A stretch of DNA of 22,788 bases from CAZCBJ01 sp964496705 (GTDB lineage: Bacteria; Chloroflexota; Anaerolineae; Anaerolineales; Anaerolineaceae), in the NCBI GenBank assembly GCA_964496705.1, contig CAZCBJ010000043.1, positions 1 through 22,788 of the forward strand, given 5' to 3'. Below the pieces are notes generated by a model that saw nothing but the letters and a program-made list of their open reading frames with translations, was not told where the DNA came from and searched no databases. Each line of letters begins with the position of its first letter. Position 1 is the first letter of the stretch. Positions 1 to 9,397 of the stretch are shown piece after piece. The position numbers were made by a program, and so were the translations under genes.

Positions 1-1787
1 TGCGGTCGTTCATACAACGGCTCTGCATATGAAGAAAGGATGGCATAGATAATTGATCTAGGGGGGGTCAGTAACCCGGGAAACCGCTCACACAGCATTT
101 GATCGAGAAGATGACCTTCCACTTCGTTTTGATCCTGAAGAATATTGACAAGCTCAATTTCGATTCGGTCAGCCAGAGGTAATTCAACCATATCATCTGG
201 ATTCATCAACCAATATAGACCTATTTCAGGGTTGGGCGATGATTTCTCGAAACGTGTGAAGACCTGACGGTTGCCGAGATTGTCATGGATGAGATTAATG
301 GTTTTTGAAAGCAATTTCTCATCCACCCGTTGCTGGTTTCTTGGAAAATAATGGTCTCGTGCAAATTGGGTAACACAGGCATTGAAGAGGCTGAGAAAAT
401 TCGAAGGCTCGTTGACCAGAGACAGGTATTCGCGGAGTATGTTTTCACAGTGATCGATATTGAGCAAAGGCGGCGTCGCATCGTCTGAAAAGATCCATTT
501 AACTTGAGCAATCTCCTCATCTGAACGAAGAGCTGCTCCTTCAAGATGAAATCCACCCGCCTCGGTTGCAGTCAATACTGAAACCAAGAACCCCGGCGTC
601 AACTCCGGGAGCAATGCATGAAAGGGCGTGTTCGCGTGAACTATTTTCGATACGGCGTTGAAGGTGCTGAATAAAGCAGAAACATGCCAGATCCAGTCAT
701 ATCTGCGGCGATCTAGCCCAATTTTAAGAGGTTTTATGGCTTCTTTGCCCCATAACCAACCAGACCACACTGCTGATAAACTCCAATAAGCCTGGTTCGG
801 ACGAGGAAGCACGGCCAGGACCCCGCGGGGTTGAATGGCATCGGGTAAGGAAAGCAAAGATTTCAGCCGGCCGGGATACAGGCAGACGCCTCCCTGTGCG
901 GGTGGCAACTCAGGCCAAATGGAGAATGAAACCGGACTGGAAACAACGCTGCTCCATGTTTCTATTGCGCGCTGCAATCCAGTCCATAGATTATTCTCGC
1001 GAAACTGGGTGGGAATCTGCAATTGCTTGTACCGTTGACGGGCAGGCGGATGCGGCCAAAGCATATTCCCCTCATCGCAAAGAGAGAGGACCAGGGCATG
1101 CAGCAGTTTCCTTTTCCATGAAGTTAATTGTAGACCTTCGATACGGTTAATCAGCGTAAACAGAAACAATAAAGCTCTGGGAAGATACATTGAAACAACT
1201 TCTGCCGCCGCTTCGCCGACTTTGCCATCCAAGGCTACTCGCTGCATAGCCCTGGATTGATGCAATGAGGGATTCCCGAGCAGTAAAAACCTTTCTTCAT
1301 CTTTACTGCTTAGCGAAAATTCGCCTTCTTCGCCACAGCCTGGACATTGATAGATTCGATGATGCGGACGGGTTTCACCCCGCGTCCAGACATAAGCGTG
1401 AACGGGCACCGTCAATGCACATCTGCGACATTCGGTCAAATACAAGGATTGTAAGAAGGTTTCCAGACGTTCTGTTCCCCGGCGAGTGTCCAGCACATCG
1501 GAGAGGGCTGCTTGATAATCTTCTTTTGTTGGCGCATTGCATAAAACTTCCAGGATTAAGCTGGTAATTGGATTATTGCAAGCGACCAACACCCGATATC
1601 CCCAGGACGCCAGCTCAATGGGTAGCAGCGGGTTGGATCCAATTGGATCCAGAACCCAACTTCCCTTCGCTATTTCATCCGTTATTCTTGCAGAAAAACC
1701 CGGGGTGAACGGGGGAAGGTACCGGTTCAGCGGCAATTCCGGTACGCGCGTGGAGGGCGGTAGAAAGGCAAGTGCAAGGTTATGCAT
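1..1787 (-). CDS. DNA-methylase-like protein lacking a catalytic motif (partial, runs off left edge)
   Basis: Reading the minus strand from the ATG at 1787-1785 gives an uninterrupted frame of 595 codons that leaves the window without a stop. Residues 44-72 (WVLDPIGSNP, then ELASWGYRVLVACNNP) resemble an AdoMet-binding motif I followed by the strand and NP that normally carry the acidic AdoMet contact. Two CxxC pairs at C120/C123 and C148/C151 form a likely zinc ribbon, an insertion seen in DUF1156-type DNA methylases. Where such enzymes have DPPY or DPPF, this protein has LPRPNQAYWSLSAVW (about 327-341), so the usual catalytic tetrapeptide is absent. I infer a methylase-fold protein that is inactive or repurposed. 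The family assignment is from motif memory only; an unrelated Rossmann-fold protein is possible. It is divergent from the kinase gene at 1896. Confidence 0.6.
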   Translation of the reverse strand, partial: MHNLALAFLPPSTRVPELPLNRYLPPFTPGFSARITDEIAKGSWVLDPIGSNPLLPIELASWGYRVLVACNNPITSLILEVLCNAPTKEDYQAALSDVLDTRRGTERLETFLQSLYLTECRRCALTVPVHAYVWTRGETRPHHRIYQCPGCGEEGEFSLSSKDEERFLLLGNPSLHQSRAMQRVALDGKVGEAAAEVVSMYLPRALLFLFTLINRIEGLQLTSWKRKLLHALVLSLCDEGNMLWPHPPARQRYKQLQIPTQFRENNLWTGLQRAIETWSSVVSSPVSFSIWPELPPAQGGVCLYPGRLKSLLSLPDAIQPRGVLAVLPRPNQAYWSLSAVWSGWLWGKEAIKPLKIGLDRRRYDWIWHVSALFSTFNAVSKIVHANTPFHALLPELTPGFLVSVLTATEAGGFHLEGAALRSDEEIAQVKWIFSDDATPPLLNIDHCENILREYLSLVNEPSNFLSLFNACVTQFARDHYFPRNQQRVDEKLLSKTINLIHDNLGNRQVFTRFEKSSPNPEIGLYWLMNPDDMVELPLADRIEIELVNILQDQNEVEGHLLDQMLCERFPGLLTPPRSIIYAILSSYAEPLYERP

Positions 1788-1798
1788 TGGTTAATAAC

Positions 1799-1806
1799 AG
1801 TATAAT
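1799..1806. promoter_or_regulatory. Possible overlapping divergent -10 elements
   Basis: The 108-bp gap between the methylase-like gene and the kinase gene is AT-rich. TATACT on the minus strand (1804-1799) lies 11 nt before the minus-strand ATG, and TATAAT on the plus strand (1801-1806) lies 89 nt before the kinase ATG. Neither has a convincing -35 hexamer, so this is a weak call. Confidence 0.25.
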
Positions 1807-1895
1807 AATCTCTAAGCAAAAAAACTAGTCCAGACAAGCTTTGAAATGGCGTCTTAACTAGCTAAAAATAACATCCATTGCAGTAGAGAGAATGT

Positions 1896-4800
1896 ATGGG
1901 CATTTTCTGGAAACCTGTTCGGCAATATTTTCATGATCATTCCTGGCGCGAGTGGCTGCCTGACATGTTGATCCTTGTCTATCTGCTGTTGGGTCTTGTG
2001 GTTTTTGTTGCGCTTCCGTTTCTGGCTGACATGTGGGTTGTCGGTATCAATTCAGAATCCGATCAGAACCTTATTTTGGGCATTGCGTATATCGTGGGGT
2101 TGATCAATCTTTTATGCGGATTCTGGGTATTTTTGATCAAGAGATTTCAATCAACAGGTCAGGCGTTCACAGTTTTTGCCGTTTCCGCCGCTTTTGTCAT
2201 CGGTTTATTGATCAGTCCAGAAATTCAACGACATTTGCTTATCTTGTGGTTTCTTGGGTTGAGTTTTAGTGGGTTTGGATTGGTTTTGCTGGGGGCGGTT
2301 TTTCCTCATCAACATCCATGGATCGAAAACGGTCAAAGCCCAAGATGGATAGGGATGACTATTCTCGTCTTGATTTGTTTATTAATACTTATCCAAGTAT
2401 TTCCCGCGTCACGGCTATCAGGATATACGGCAAGTTGGAGATTGGAAACCATCCTTGCAGCCACAGTCAATCTTGTTGGCATAATCATAATCTTCATCCG
2501 GTGGCTGACTGAAAAATCTCCAGTTGGGCGGGAGCAATTACGGTTGATTCTATGGGGGGTGGTGTTTTCCTTTGGTCCGATGGTTGCCTTTATCGTCTTT
2601 CGAGGCATCTTCTGGCCATCATTAAATTTCAACACATATCTTTTAATTCCGACGGCCATTTTTCCGATACTTGTGGGGTACACCATTCAAAGATATCGGC
2701 TGGCGAAAACAAATTATGTGGTCAGCAGAGCGGTTCTTTATGGAAGTCTGACCATTTTAATTACACTTGGTTATGCTTTAATGGTCAGTGGGCTGGGATT
2801 GATCTTTTCTGCGAGCCTGGAAAAAGTATATCCTTTTTTGACAGGCATGGTCATTTTCCTGATTGCGCTAATCGTAAATCCGTTAAAAAAATTTATGGAA
2901 AACACCATTGACCGGCTTTTCTTTCGCGGGGAAAAGGCCTATCAAGACACCTTGCTGCGTTTTGGCAACGAATTAACCAACTCGGTTGGTCTACTGGAAA
3001 TAATCAAAGCTTTGCGGCATGAAATCGAACAAACTTTATTGCCAAACGGTCTGCACATATTTATCCTGGATTCGTTCAGTGATCAATACCGCGCGACGAC
3101 GGATCGCTTTGGAGATTTGAGCAGCGACCTTACATTTGCAGAAACCAATATATTACCTCAAATTCTCAAAACCACTCGGAGTTCGATCTTCATACCGGAT
3201 TTTGATCATGTACCTCCCAGTTTGCAGTCGGAAAAAATTCGTCTGCAGTTGTTAAATTGTCAAGTGTATATCCCGCTCCCTGGCCGGGATCATTTGACCG
3301 GATGGTTGGCGCTTGGCCCGCGGCTTTCGGGAGAAACCTACTCATCAAGGGACATCAATTTTCTTGAAAATATTTGTGATCAAGCCGCATTGGCGATTGA
3401 ACGCGCCCAGGTGGTTTCCGATCTGGAAACACGGATGAGGCAATTGAATGTATTAACCCGGGTGGCGCAGGGCATTAACATCACCATTTCGTTGGATGAC
3501 ATGCTCGAGTTGATCTATGCACAGACCACTCAGGTTATTCCCGCCGATGATTTTCGGATCGTTTTGGTAGGCAATCCACATTCTGGAGAGCTGGAACCGA
3601 TCTTTAATGTCGTTAACAATGAACGTCTCATAGAGACTGAAAATATTATTCTTTATCCCGAAACAGAAATTGAGAGGGATGTTGTCCAGTTAAGGCGCCC
3701 GATTTTTACTGATGACTACCTCCGCGAGTGTCAACGGCGTGGGGTGGCGGTAAACAGCCAGGGCGTATTCGCTTATATGAGTGTCCCATTGAATTCGGGG
3801 GCAGGTACAATCGGTGCGATCAGTCTGGGATCGAGGGATTCATCTGTTTCTTATAATCAAGAACAGTTGAATCTTTTCCAGTCGATTGCCGATCAGGCTG
3901 CAGGCGCAATCATCAAAGCCAGGCTGCTCCAGGAAACAGAACGAAGGGCCAGGCAGCTTGCTATTCTCAACGAGGTGACTCGTCAACTAACCTCCACATT
4001 GGATCAGGAGCCATTGTTGTTTAGTATTTTGCAGAGCGCGGTTGACATATTAGAGTGCGAGGCAGGCAGCCTGTTAATGGTAGATGAGCAAACCGACGAG
4101 TTAGTGTTCCGGGTTACAGTTGGACCCGTCGCCTATGATCTCATCAACAAACGTCTCCCTCGCGGAACCGGGATGGTGGGCAAAGCAGTGACAACCCGAC
4201 AATATGTCCTGGTCAATGATGTCAGGCAGGCGCCTGAATGGTTTTCACAAACCGATCAACAAACCGGATTCACTACACGCGCCGCTCTAGCCGTTCCAAT
4301 GCAGGTGAAAGAACGAGTGATCGGTGTCATTGAGGTAATTAATAAAAAGTCTGGTCAATCATTCGCGATGGAAGACCTGGATTTATTGTCTGCTTTTGCT
4401 GGTCAGGCTGCGGTTGCGATTGAAAATGCGAGACTGTATACATCGACAGATGAAGCGCTGACGGCCAGAGTGGATGAGCTTTCGGTAATGCAGCGCATTG
4501 ACCGTGAATTAAACACGAGCCTGGATATCAGCCGGGCCATGCAGATCACGTTGGAATGGGCAATGCGCCAGTCCAAAGCGGACGCGGGTTTGGTTGGCAT
4601 CGTTGAACCCGACGGCTTGCGGATCATGGCGTCTCAGGGTTACACCAATGAACTGGACGACTATCAACAGGCTTTTTTGGTGTATGACGGCACACCCTTT
4701 GAGGAGGCAATCCAATCTGGCGTTCCTGCCCGGAATGTGCCAACCGGGCAAAAAAATGGGCTATTTCGGGAGGCGGTCAGCCAGACGATCATCCCGATTC

Positions 4801-5669
4801 GCCGAGAAGCGGCGACGATCGGTTTACTTGTGCTTGAAAGTAAAAATGCCACGGCAATTTCGGAGGATGTGCTCAATTTCTTGATTCGATTAAGTGATCA
4901 TGCCTCGATCGCCATTTCAAACAGCCAGTTGTATGCCGCAGTGCAATCTGCCAACATAGCAAAGAGCGAATTCGTTTCGTTTGTATCTCACGAGCTCAAA
5001 AATCCAATGACCTCGATCAAAGGATACACGGAATTACTTGCAGCCGGCGCTGTCGGTCCAATCAATGATATGCAGTCTAATTTCCTGAGCACCATCCGAT
5101 CAAATGTGGAACGCATGTCCACGTTGGTTTCGGACCTGGCAGACGTTTCCCGCATTGAGGCGGGACGCTTGCGATTGAATTTCAAATCAGTTTCGCTGAC
5201 TGAGGTGGTGGAGGAAGTTACCCGATCGTTGAAGCGTCAGGTTGAAGATAAAAAACAGACCATTACTCTTCAATTGGCAGAAAACCTGATCAATGTCTGG
5301 GCGGACAGAGACAGGCTGCTTCAAATCCTCACCAACCTGGTCAGCAATGCAAATAAATACACACCGGCAGAGGGACAATTCAGCATACATGCGGATGTCT
5401 CAGATAATATTTGGGATCATTCGGGAGCAAAGCAGGTGGTGCACATCTGGGTGCAGGATACAGGTATCGGTATCAGCCCGGAAGATCAGAAAAAAATATT
5501 CCAAAAATTTTTCCGCTCGGAAGATCCAAAAACCCGTGAAGCGCCAGGGACCGGGCTTGGTTTGAATATCACCAAGAGTCTGGTGGAAATGATGGGCGGG
5601 CGCATCTGGTTTGAAAGCGAATATCGCAAAGGCACCACCTTCCACTTTACAGTGCCAATTGCCGAGTGA
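1896..5669 (+). CDS. Membrane sensor histidine kinase with four GAF domains
   Basis: This 1257-residue protein is a signal-transducing histidine kinase of the inner membrane. About ten hydrophobic segments lie between residues 24 and 330. Four GAF-like domains follow at roughly 365-505, 530-672, 695-842 and 868-1008, each ending in the typical alanine-rich helix (for example DQAALAIERA and GQAAVAIENA). The kinase core has the H-box SHELKNP with the phospho-accepting His1032, the N-box around Asn1147, DTGIG at 1188 and GTGLGL at 1218. There is no receiver domain, so it must phosphorylate a separate partner, which is not in this window. An AGAGAG tract 5 nt before the ATG is a weak ribosome site. 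The FIST gene begins 16 nt after its stop, so the two are probably co-transcribed. The ligands of the GAF domains cannot be read from sequence. Confidence 0.93.
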   Translation: MGIFWKPVRQYFHDHSWREWLPDMLILVYLLLGLVVFVALPFLADMWVVGINSESDQNLILGIAYIVGLINLLCGFWVFLIKRFQSTGQAFTVFAVSAAFVIGLLISPEIQRHLLILWFLGLSFSGFGLVLLGAVFPHQHPWIENGQSPRWIGMTILVLICLLILIQVFPASRLSGYTASWRLETILAATVNLVGIIIIFIRWLTEKSPVGREQLRLILWGVVFSFGPMVAFIVFRGIFWPSLNFNTYLLIPTAIFPILVGYTIQRYRLAKTNYVVSRAVLYGSLTILITLGYALMVSGLGLIFSASLEKVYPFLTGMVIFLIALIVNPLKKFMENTIDRLFFRGEKAYQDTLLRFGNELTNSVGLLEIIKALRHEIEQTLLPNGLHIFILDSFSDQYRATTDRFGDLSSDLTFAETNILPQILKTTRSSIFIPDFDHVPPSLQSEKIRLQLLNCQVYIPLPGRDHLTGWLALGPRLSGETYSSRDINFLENICDQAALAIERAQVVSDLETRMRQLNVLTRVAQGINITISLDDMLELIYAQTTQVIPADDFRIVLVGNPHSGELEPIFNVVNNERLIETENIILYPETEIERDVVQLRRPIFTDDYLRECQRRGVAVNSQGVFAYMSVPLNSGAGTIGAISLGSRDSSVSYNQEQLNLFQSIADQAAGAIIKARLLQETERRARQLAILNEVTRQLTSTLDQEPLLFSILQSAVDILECEAGSLLMVDEQTDELVFRVTVGPVAYDLINKRLPRGTGMVGKAVTTRQYVLVNDVRQAPEWFSQTDQQTGFTTRAALAVPMQVKERVIGVIEVINKKSGQSFAMEDLDLLSAFAGQAAVAIENARLYTSTDEALTARVDELSVMQRIDRELNTSLDISRAMQITLEWAMRQSKADAGLVGIVEPDGLRIMASQGYTNELDDYQQAFLVYDGTPFEEAIQSGVPARNVPTGQKNGLFREAVSQTIIPIRREAATIGLLVLESKNATAISEDVLNFLIRLSDHASIAISNSQLYAAVQSANIAKSEFVSFVSHELKNPMTSIKGYTELLAAGAVGPINDMQSNFLSTIRSNVERMSTLVSDLADVSRIEAGRLRLNFKSVSLTEVVEEVTRSLKRQVEDKKQTITLQLAENLINVWADRDRLLQILTNLVSNANKYTPAEGQFSIHADVSDNIWDHSGAKQVVHIWVQDTGIGISPEDQKKIFQKFFRSEDPKTREAPGTGLGLNITKSLVEMMGGRIWFESEYRKGTTFHFTVPIAE

Positions 5670-5685
5670 ACGATCAGGAGACCTT

Positions 5686-6861
5686 ATGGCGCGTGATTTT
5701 GGTTGGGGAATAGGGGTTGGTCTGGATGGACGCGAGGCTGCGCAGCAGGCTGCCCAATCAGCAATGATGAAAATGGGATCGAACCGGCCCACATATGCGT
5801 TTGTTATATTCCCGCACGAATTGCCGGTTGAAGAAGTACAACGTGGTTTGACAGGTGTCCTTGGCAATACCCCGGTATGGGGATTCAGCACCGCCCGCCC
5901 ATTTTCAGATAATGGCAGCCATCCGCATGCTGTTTTAATCGCACTGCTGTCTGCCAGCGAAACGGAAATCAGATCAAGATGGTTCCCGGATTTTTCACAA
6001 AACAGCAATGGGGTGGCGACCCAAATGAAGAAGGCAATTTTGGAGTGGGAACCCGTCTCAAGGGGCGTGCTGATCACCGCAGACGGTGTATTTGGCGATA
6101 TCTCACCCGTCTTTTCGGCATTCAATGGCCACGGTCTGGCAGTGGCTGGTTGTCTTACTGCAGGAGAAGTGAGAATTGGCAAAACCTATCAGGTCGGTGG
6201 AAAGCAGGCTGGCACGGGTGGTCTGGCGGCTTTTGCTTTTGGTGACAGGATCAGAATGGGGGTTGGGAACGGCGTCGGATGGAAGAAAATCGGAATATCC
6301 TTTACCATCACCCGCTCGCGGGGTGCGTGGATACAATCCCTGGATAATGGAACGCCGGCAGAAGCATTTGAAAAAATCTTTCATTACCCTGCCCGCGAAT
6401 GGGCGTTTCCGCCTCTGAATGATGTTACACGGATGTATTGTCTGGGAATTGAATCCGAAAACCAAAAAAGCCATCTCCTGCTGAGGTCTCCCATTCATGT
6501 CGAGGTGGATGGAAGCTTTCGAATGAGTGTGCCAGTACACCAGGGTAGCAAAGCTCATCTGATGGTGGGAGATATACAGGCATGCACTTCCAGTATCCGC
6601 TCTGCATGTCAAAATGCCTTGACCATGCTCGGTTCGGCCCGGCCAACCTTTGCATTGGTATTTGTCGATATAGCCTGGAGCTACCTGTATGAAACTCGCC
6701 CGGATGAGATCATGGCTACATTACGCGCTGAAATGCCGGACATACCTGTTTTGGGCGGGTACACATTTGGGCAAATCGAATGGAATTCAAGCCGACAAAT
6801 CGCTCAACTGCAAAACCAAACCATCCAGGTGGTGGTTCTGGGCGAGGTGGACGCGGTCTGA
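5686..6861 (+). CDS. FIST-domain sensory protein
   Basis: This 391-residue soluble protein matches the FIST N and FIST C sensory module in order: an N-terminal half beginning GWGIGVGLDGREAAQQAA and containing PVWGFSTARPFSDNG, and a C-terminal half with ALVFVDIAWSYLYE and IPVLGGYTFGQIEW. FIST proteins are proposed small-ligand sensors in two-component systems. I chose the ATG at 5686 because CAGGAG sits 5 nt upstream; an in-frame ATG at 5611 would overlap the end of the kinase gene by 59 nt and has no ribosome site. The frame has no membrane segment or output domain of its own. Lying directly behind the kinase, it probably feeds a signal to it, but no interaction is shown by sequence. Confidence 0.88.
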   Translation: MARDFGWGIGVGLDGREAAQQAAQSAMMKMGSNRPTYAFVIFPHELPVEEVQRGLTGVLGNTPVWGFSTARPFSDNGSHPHAVLIALLSASETEIRSRWFPDFSQNSNGVATQMKKAILEWEPVSRGVLITADGVFGDISPVFSAFNGHGLAVAGCLTAGEVRIGKTYQVGGKQAGTGGLAAFAFGDRIRMGVGNGVGWKKIGISFTITRSRGAWIQSLDNGTPAEAFEKIFHYPAREWAFPPLNDVTRMYCLGIESENQKSHLLLRSPIHVEVDGSFRMSVPVHQGSKAHLMVGDIQACTSSIRSACQNALTMLGSARPTFALVFVDIAWSYLYETRPDEIMATLRAEMPDIPVLGGYTFGQIEWNSSRQIAQLQNQTIQVVVLGEVDAV

Positions 6862-6870
6862 GGTTAGGTT

Positions 6871-6905
6871 GGGTGGTATCCGTTGGTTTGGATCAGATAC
6901 CACCC
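6871..6905 (+). terminator. Hairpin terminator after the kinase-FIST operon
   Basis: A perfect 10-bp inverted repeat (GGGTGGTATC at 6871-6880, GATACCACCC at 6896-6905) with a 15-nt loop begins 9 nt after the FIST stop. A moderately T-rich stretch follows on the plus strand. It lies between convergent genes; the minus-strand exit has no T-run, so it serves mainly the plus-strand operon. Confidence 0.65.
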
Positions 6906-6921
6906 GTTTGCATATAATTTT

Positions 6922-8293
6922 CTAAGCTGGTGTTTCCACAGAAACATTCGGCAGCCGTTGTGAAATGGAAGCGATGGCTTCTTCGGGGAAATCATAGTCT
7001 TCCAACTCACCGGCAAAATAACGGTTATAGGAATATAAGTCAAAGTGACCGTGACCGGAAAGGTTGAAGAGGATCACTTTCTGCTCTCCGGTGTCTTTTG
7101 CCTGCAATGCTTCATCAATCGCCACCCGAATGGCATGCGCACTTTCCGGAGCGGGGAGAATGCCTTCCGTGTTGGCAAACAATACACCCGCCTCAAAAAC
7201 CCCCAATTGCTTCACGGCGACAGCTTCAATTAAGCCTGCATCATACAACCGGCACAGGGTTGGTGCCATGCCGTGATAACGAAGCCCACCGGCATGGATG
7301 GCGGCTGGGATGAAATCATGCCCCAACGTGTGCATTTTCACAATCGGCGCCATCTTGGCCGTATCACCGTAATCATAAGCGAAGATACCGCGGGTCAAGG
7401 ATGGGGCGGCAGTTGGTTCGACTGCCACAAGACGCGTTCGTTGTCCGTGAAGCAGATTCGCACGCAGGAAAGGAAAGGCGATACCCGAAAAATTCGAGCC
7501 GCCTCCCACACAACCGATGACGACATCCGGATATTCGTCAGCCATTTCCATTTGCTTGATCGATTCCTCGCCGATCACTGTTTGGTGCAATAATACGTGG
7601 TTTAAGACAGAACCCAAGCCATATTTTTTGCTTCCGCCGGATAGTGCTGCGGCTTCAACAGCTTCTGAGATGGCGATGCCCAGCGAGCCAGGGCTGTTTA
7701 TGTCTTGTTCGNNNNNNNNNNTGGGTCAGGTTGGTCGGGCTGGCATACACCTTTGCGCCATAAGTCTCCATTAGATACCGGCGGTAAGGTTTTTGGTCAT
7801 AAGAAACCTTGACCATGTACACTTCCAGTTCGAGGTCGAAAAATTTACAGCTCATCGCAAGCGCTGAACCCCACTGGCCGGCGCCGGTCTCTGTGGTCAT
7901 CGCATGAGTACCTTCGATTTTGTTGTAAAAAGCCTGGGCTACTGCGGTGTTGGTTTTATGGCTTCCGGAGGGCGATGCGCCTTCATATTTGTAATAAATA
8001 TGTGCCGGCGTTCCCAAGGCTTTTTCGAGTCGATGAGCGCGAATTAACGGTGTGGGACGCCATAATTTGTAGATCTCGCGAACAGGTTCAGGTATTTCGA
8101 TGAACCGCTCTGTGGTTATCTCCTGTTCAATGAGGCCCATCGGGAATAGCGCGCTGAGAAAATCAGGGGTCACCGGTTCAAGCGTTATCGGGTTTAAAAC
8201 CACTGTGGGTGGGGCTGGATTATCTGCGTTGATGTTGTACCAGGCATGCGGTATTTCCGATTCATCCAATGTAAACCGATATTTCTCTTCCAT
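6922..8293 (-). CDS. trpB: Tryptophan synthase beta chain, TrpB2 type (interrupted by assembly gap)
   Basis: This PLP enzyme joins indole and serine to make tryptophan. The protein starts MEEKYRFTLDE at 8293, 4 nt after a GGAGAG ribosome site. The PLP lysine lies in GSHKTNT, the catalytic-glutamate region is TTETGAGQWGSALA, and the PLP-phosphate loop is GCVGGGSNFSG. The extended N-terminus and the YDQKPYRRYLMETYGAKV stretch are typical of TrpB2, the form that works without TrpA; no trpA is present here. Ten Ns at 7712-7721 break the frame. The two sides resume as ASPTNLT and EQDINSPGSLGIAISEA, which requires a missing length divisible by three, so the Ns are a placeholder and not a true frameshift. 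It is the second gene after the T-box leader, 25 nt behind trpS. Confidence 0.9.
7712..7721. other. Scaffold gap (10 N)
   Basis: Ten consecutive Ns lie inside trpB. The reading frames on either side demand a true length divisible by three, so ten is a conventional filler value. The flanking residues suggest that only a short stretch is missing. Confidence 0.98.
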
Positions 8294-8318
8294 TTTTCTC
8301 TCCTTTTTTAAAAAATAA

Positions 8319-9374
8319 TCAACAACCGGGCCCTTCCAATGAAGTTGACTGACCCAGTAGATATGCATCGCTGAGCGACTGACCGATGCGTAATCCCATT
8401 TTGTCCATGACATGTTCCACGGTCTGCCTGGCAATCTGACGCGCGCGAATTGTGCCGGCATGGATCATTTCGAAAATCAGGTCCGGGCGCAGACTGATTT
8501 CAGCTCTCCGTTGGCGGTGTGCCTCCAGTGCTTTATTCATCACCCGGGAAAGATGTTGTTTGACAGAGACATCGCCTATTTGCCCCTGGCGATATTTAAG
8601 TTTCATTTCACCGACTAATTCTTTGTCCGGGTCAAAAATATCCAGGTAGGTGAAAACCGGATTACCTTCCACATGACCAGGATCGCTGGCGTGAAGCCGG
8701 GTCGGATCTGTATACATGCCCATGATTTTGCGGTGAGTCTCTTCGGGTGTGTCGCGGAGCAAAATAGAGTTACCAAATGAGGTGTGCATGGTGCGGTTAT
8801 CCGTGCCGGGCAGACGCGGGCAGGAAGACAGAATTGCCTCTGGCTCAGGGAAGAATGCCCCGTACTGTGTATTAAACCGCCTGGCGAGTTCACGGGTTAC
8901 TTCTATATGCGGCAATTGGTCTTCTCCGACTGGCACGGCATCTGCTTGGTAGATGAGGATGTCGGCTGCCTGAAGAACCGGATAGCTCAATAAGCCCAGG
9001 CTAGGCGTAAGGTGCAGCGCTTGCACCTGTTCCTTGTAGGTGGGCACTCGTTGCAGACGCCCTACGGTTACCAACATGCTCAATAGTGTGCTGAGCAGCG
9101 TGTGTTCCGGTACTGCAGATTGGAGGATGATCGTGGCACGACCAGGATCAATACCGGCTGCTAGCCAATCAATGACCATTTCAAGAGTATTGACCTGGAT
9201 TCTTTCAGGATGTTCGAAATCAGTGGTCAAAACATGTAAATCGGCAATCAAAAAGAAACATTGATGGCTGTCCTGCATTGATGCCCAATTCTGAAGCGTG
9301 CCAATTAAGTGGCCTATGTGGCGTGGGCCTGTCGGTCGATGTCCGGTCAATATTCGAGTTGTCTTTTGATCCAT
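8319..9374 (-). CDS. trpS: Tryptophanyl-tRNA synthetase with altered KMSKS motif
   Basis: This 351-residue class I synthetase would charge tRNA-Trp. I chose the ATG at 9374 because AAGGAGG lies about 5 nt upstream and the protein then starts MDQKTTRILTGHRPTGPRHIGH, with an intact HIGH motif. IADLHVLTT, the tryptophan-pocket region YPVLQAADILIYQADAVPVGEDQ and MYTDPTRLHASDPGHVEGNPV also match the family. The KMSKS loop, normally KMSKSYGN, reads TMHTSFGN, so both lysines that contact ATP are gone. Several codons differ, so a single sequencing error does not explain it. Either the enzyme tolerates the change or it is a non-charging paralogue; its T-box argues for a tryptophan-related role. It is the first gene of the trpS-trpB operon. 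Confidence 0.9.
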   Translation of the reverse strand: MDQKTTRILTGHRPTGPRHIGHLIGTLQNWASMQDSHQCFFLIADLHVLTTDFEHPERIQVNTLEMVIDWLAAGIDPGRATIILQSAVPEHTLLSTLLSMLVTVGRLQRVPTYKEQVQALHLTPSLGLLSYPVLQAADILIYQADAVPVGEDQLPHIEVTRELARRFNTQYGAFFPEPEAILSSCPRLPGTDNRTMHTSFGNSILLRDTPEETHRKIMGMYTDPTRLHASDPGHVEGNPVFTYLDIFDPDKELVGEMKLKYRQGQIGDVSVKQHLSRVMNKALEAHRQRRAEISLRPDLIFEMIHAGTIRARQIARQTVEHVMDKMGLRIGQSLSDAYLLGQSTSLEGPGC

Positions 9375-9397
9375 GCTAGCCTCCTTTTTAAGAAAAT

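Noticed and set aside
221..556. A 111-codon minus-strand ORF
   Set aside because: It is out of frame with the long uninterrupted methylase-like frame that spans 1-1787 and shows no family resemblance.
1634..1651. An 18-bp perfect palindrome (TGGATCCAATTGGATCCA)
   Set aside because: It lies inside the methylase-like gene and encodes part of its conserved DPIGS motif; codon coincidence is the simplest explanation.
5400..6182. A 260-codon minus-strand ORF across the kinase end and the FIST start
   Set aside because: It lies antisense to two well-recognised proteins and has low-complexity, non-family sequence.
7655..7721. A frameshift in trpB suggesting a pseudogene
   Set aside because: The shift arises only from the arbitrary ten-N filler; both flanks are in good TrpB2 sequence and fit a gap whose length is a multiple of three.
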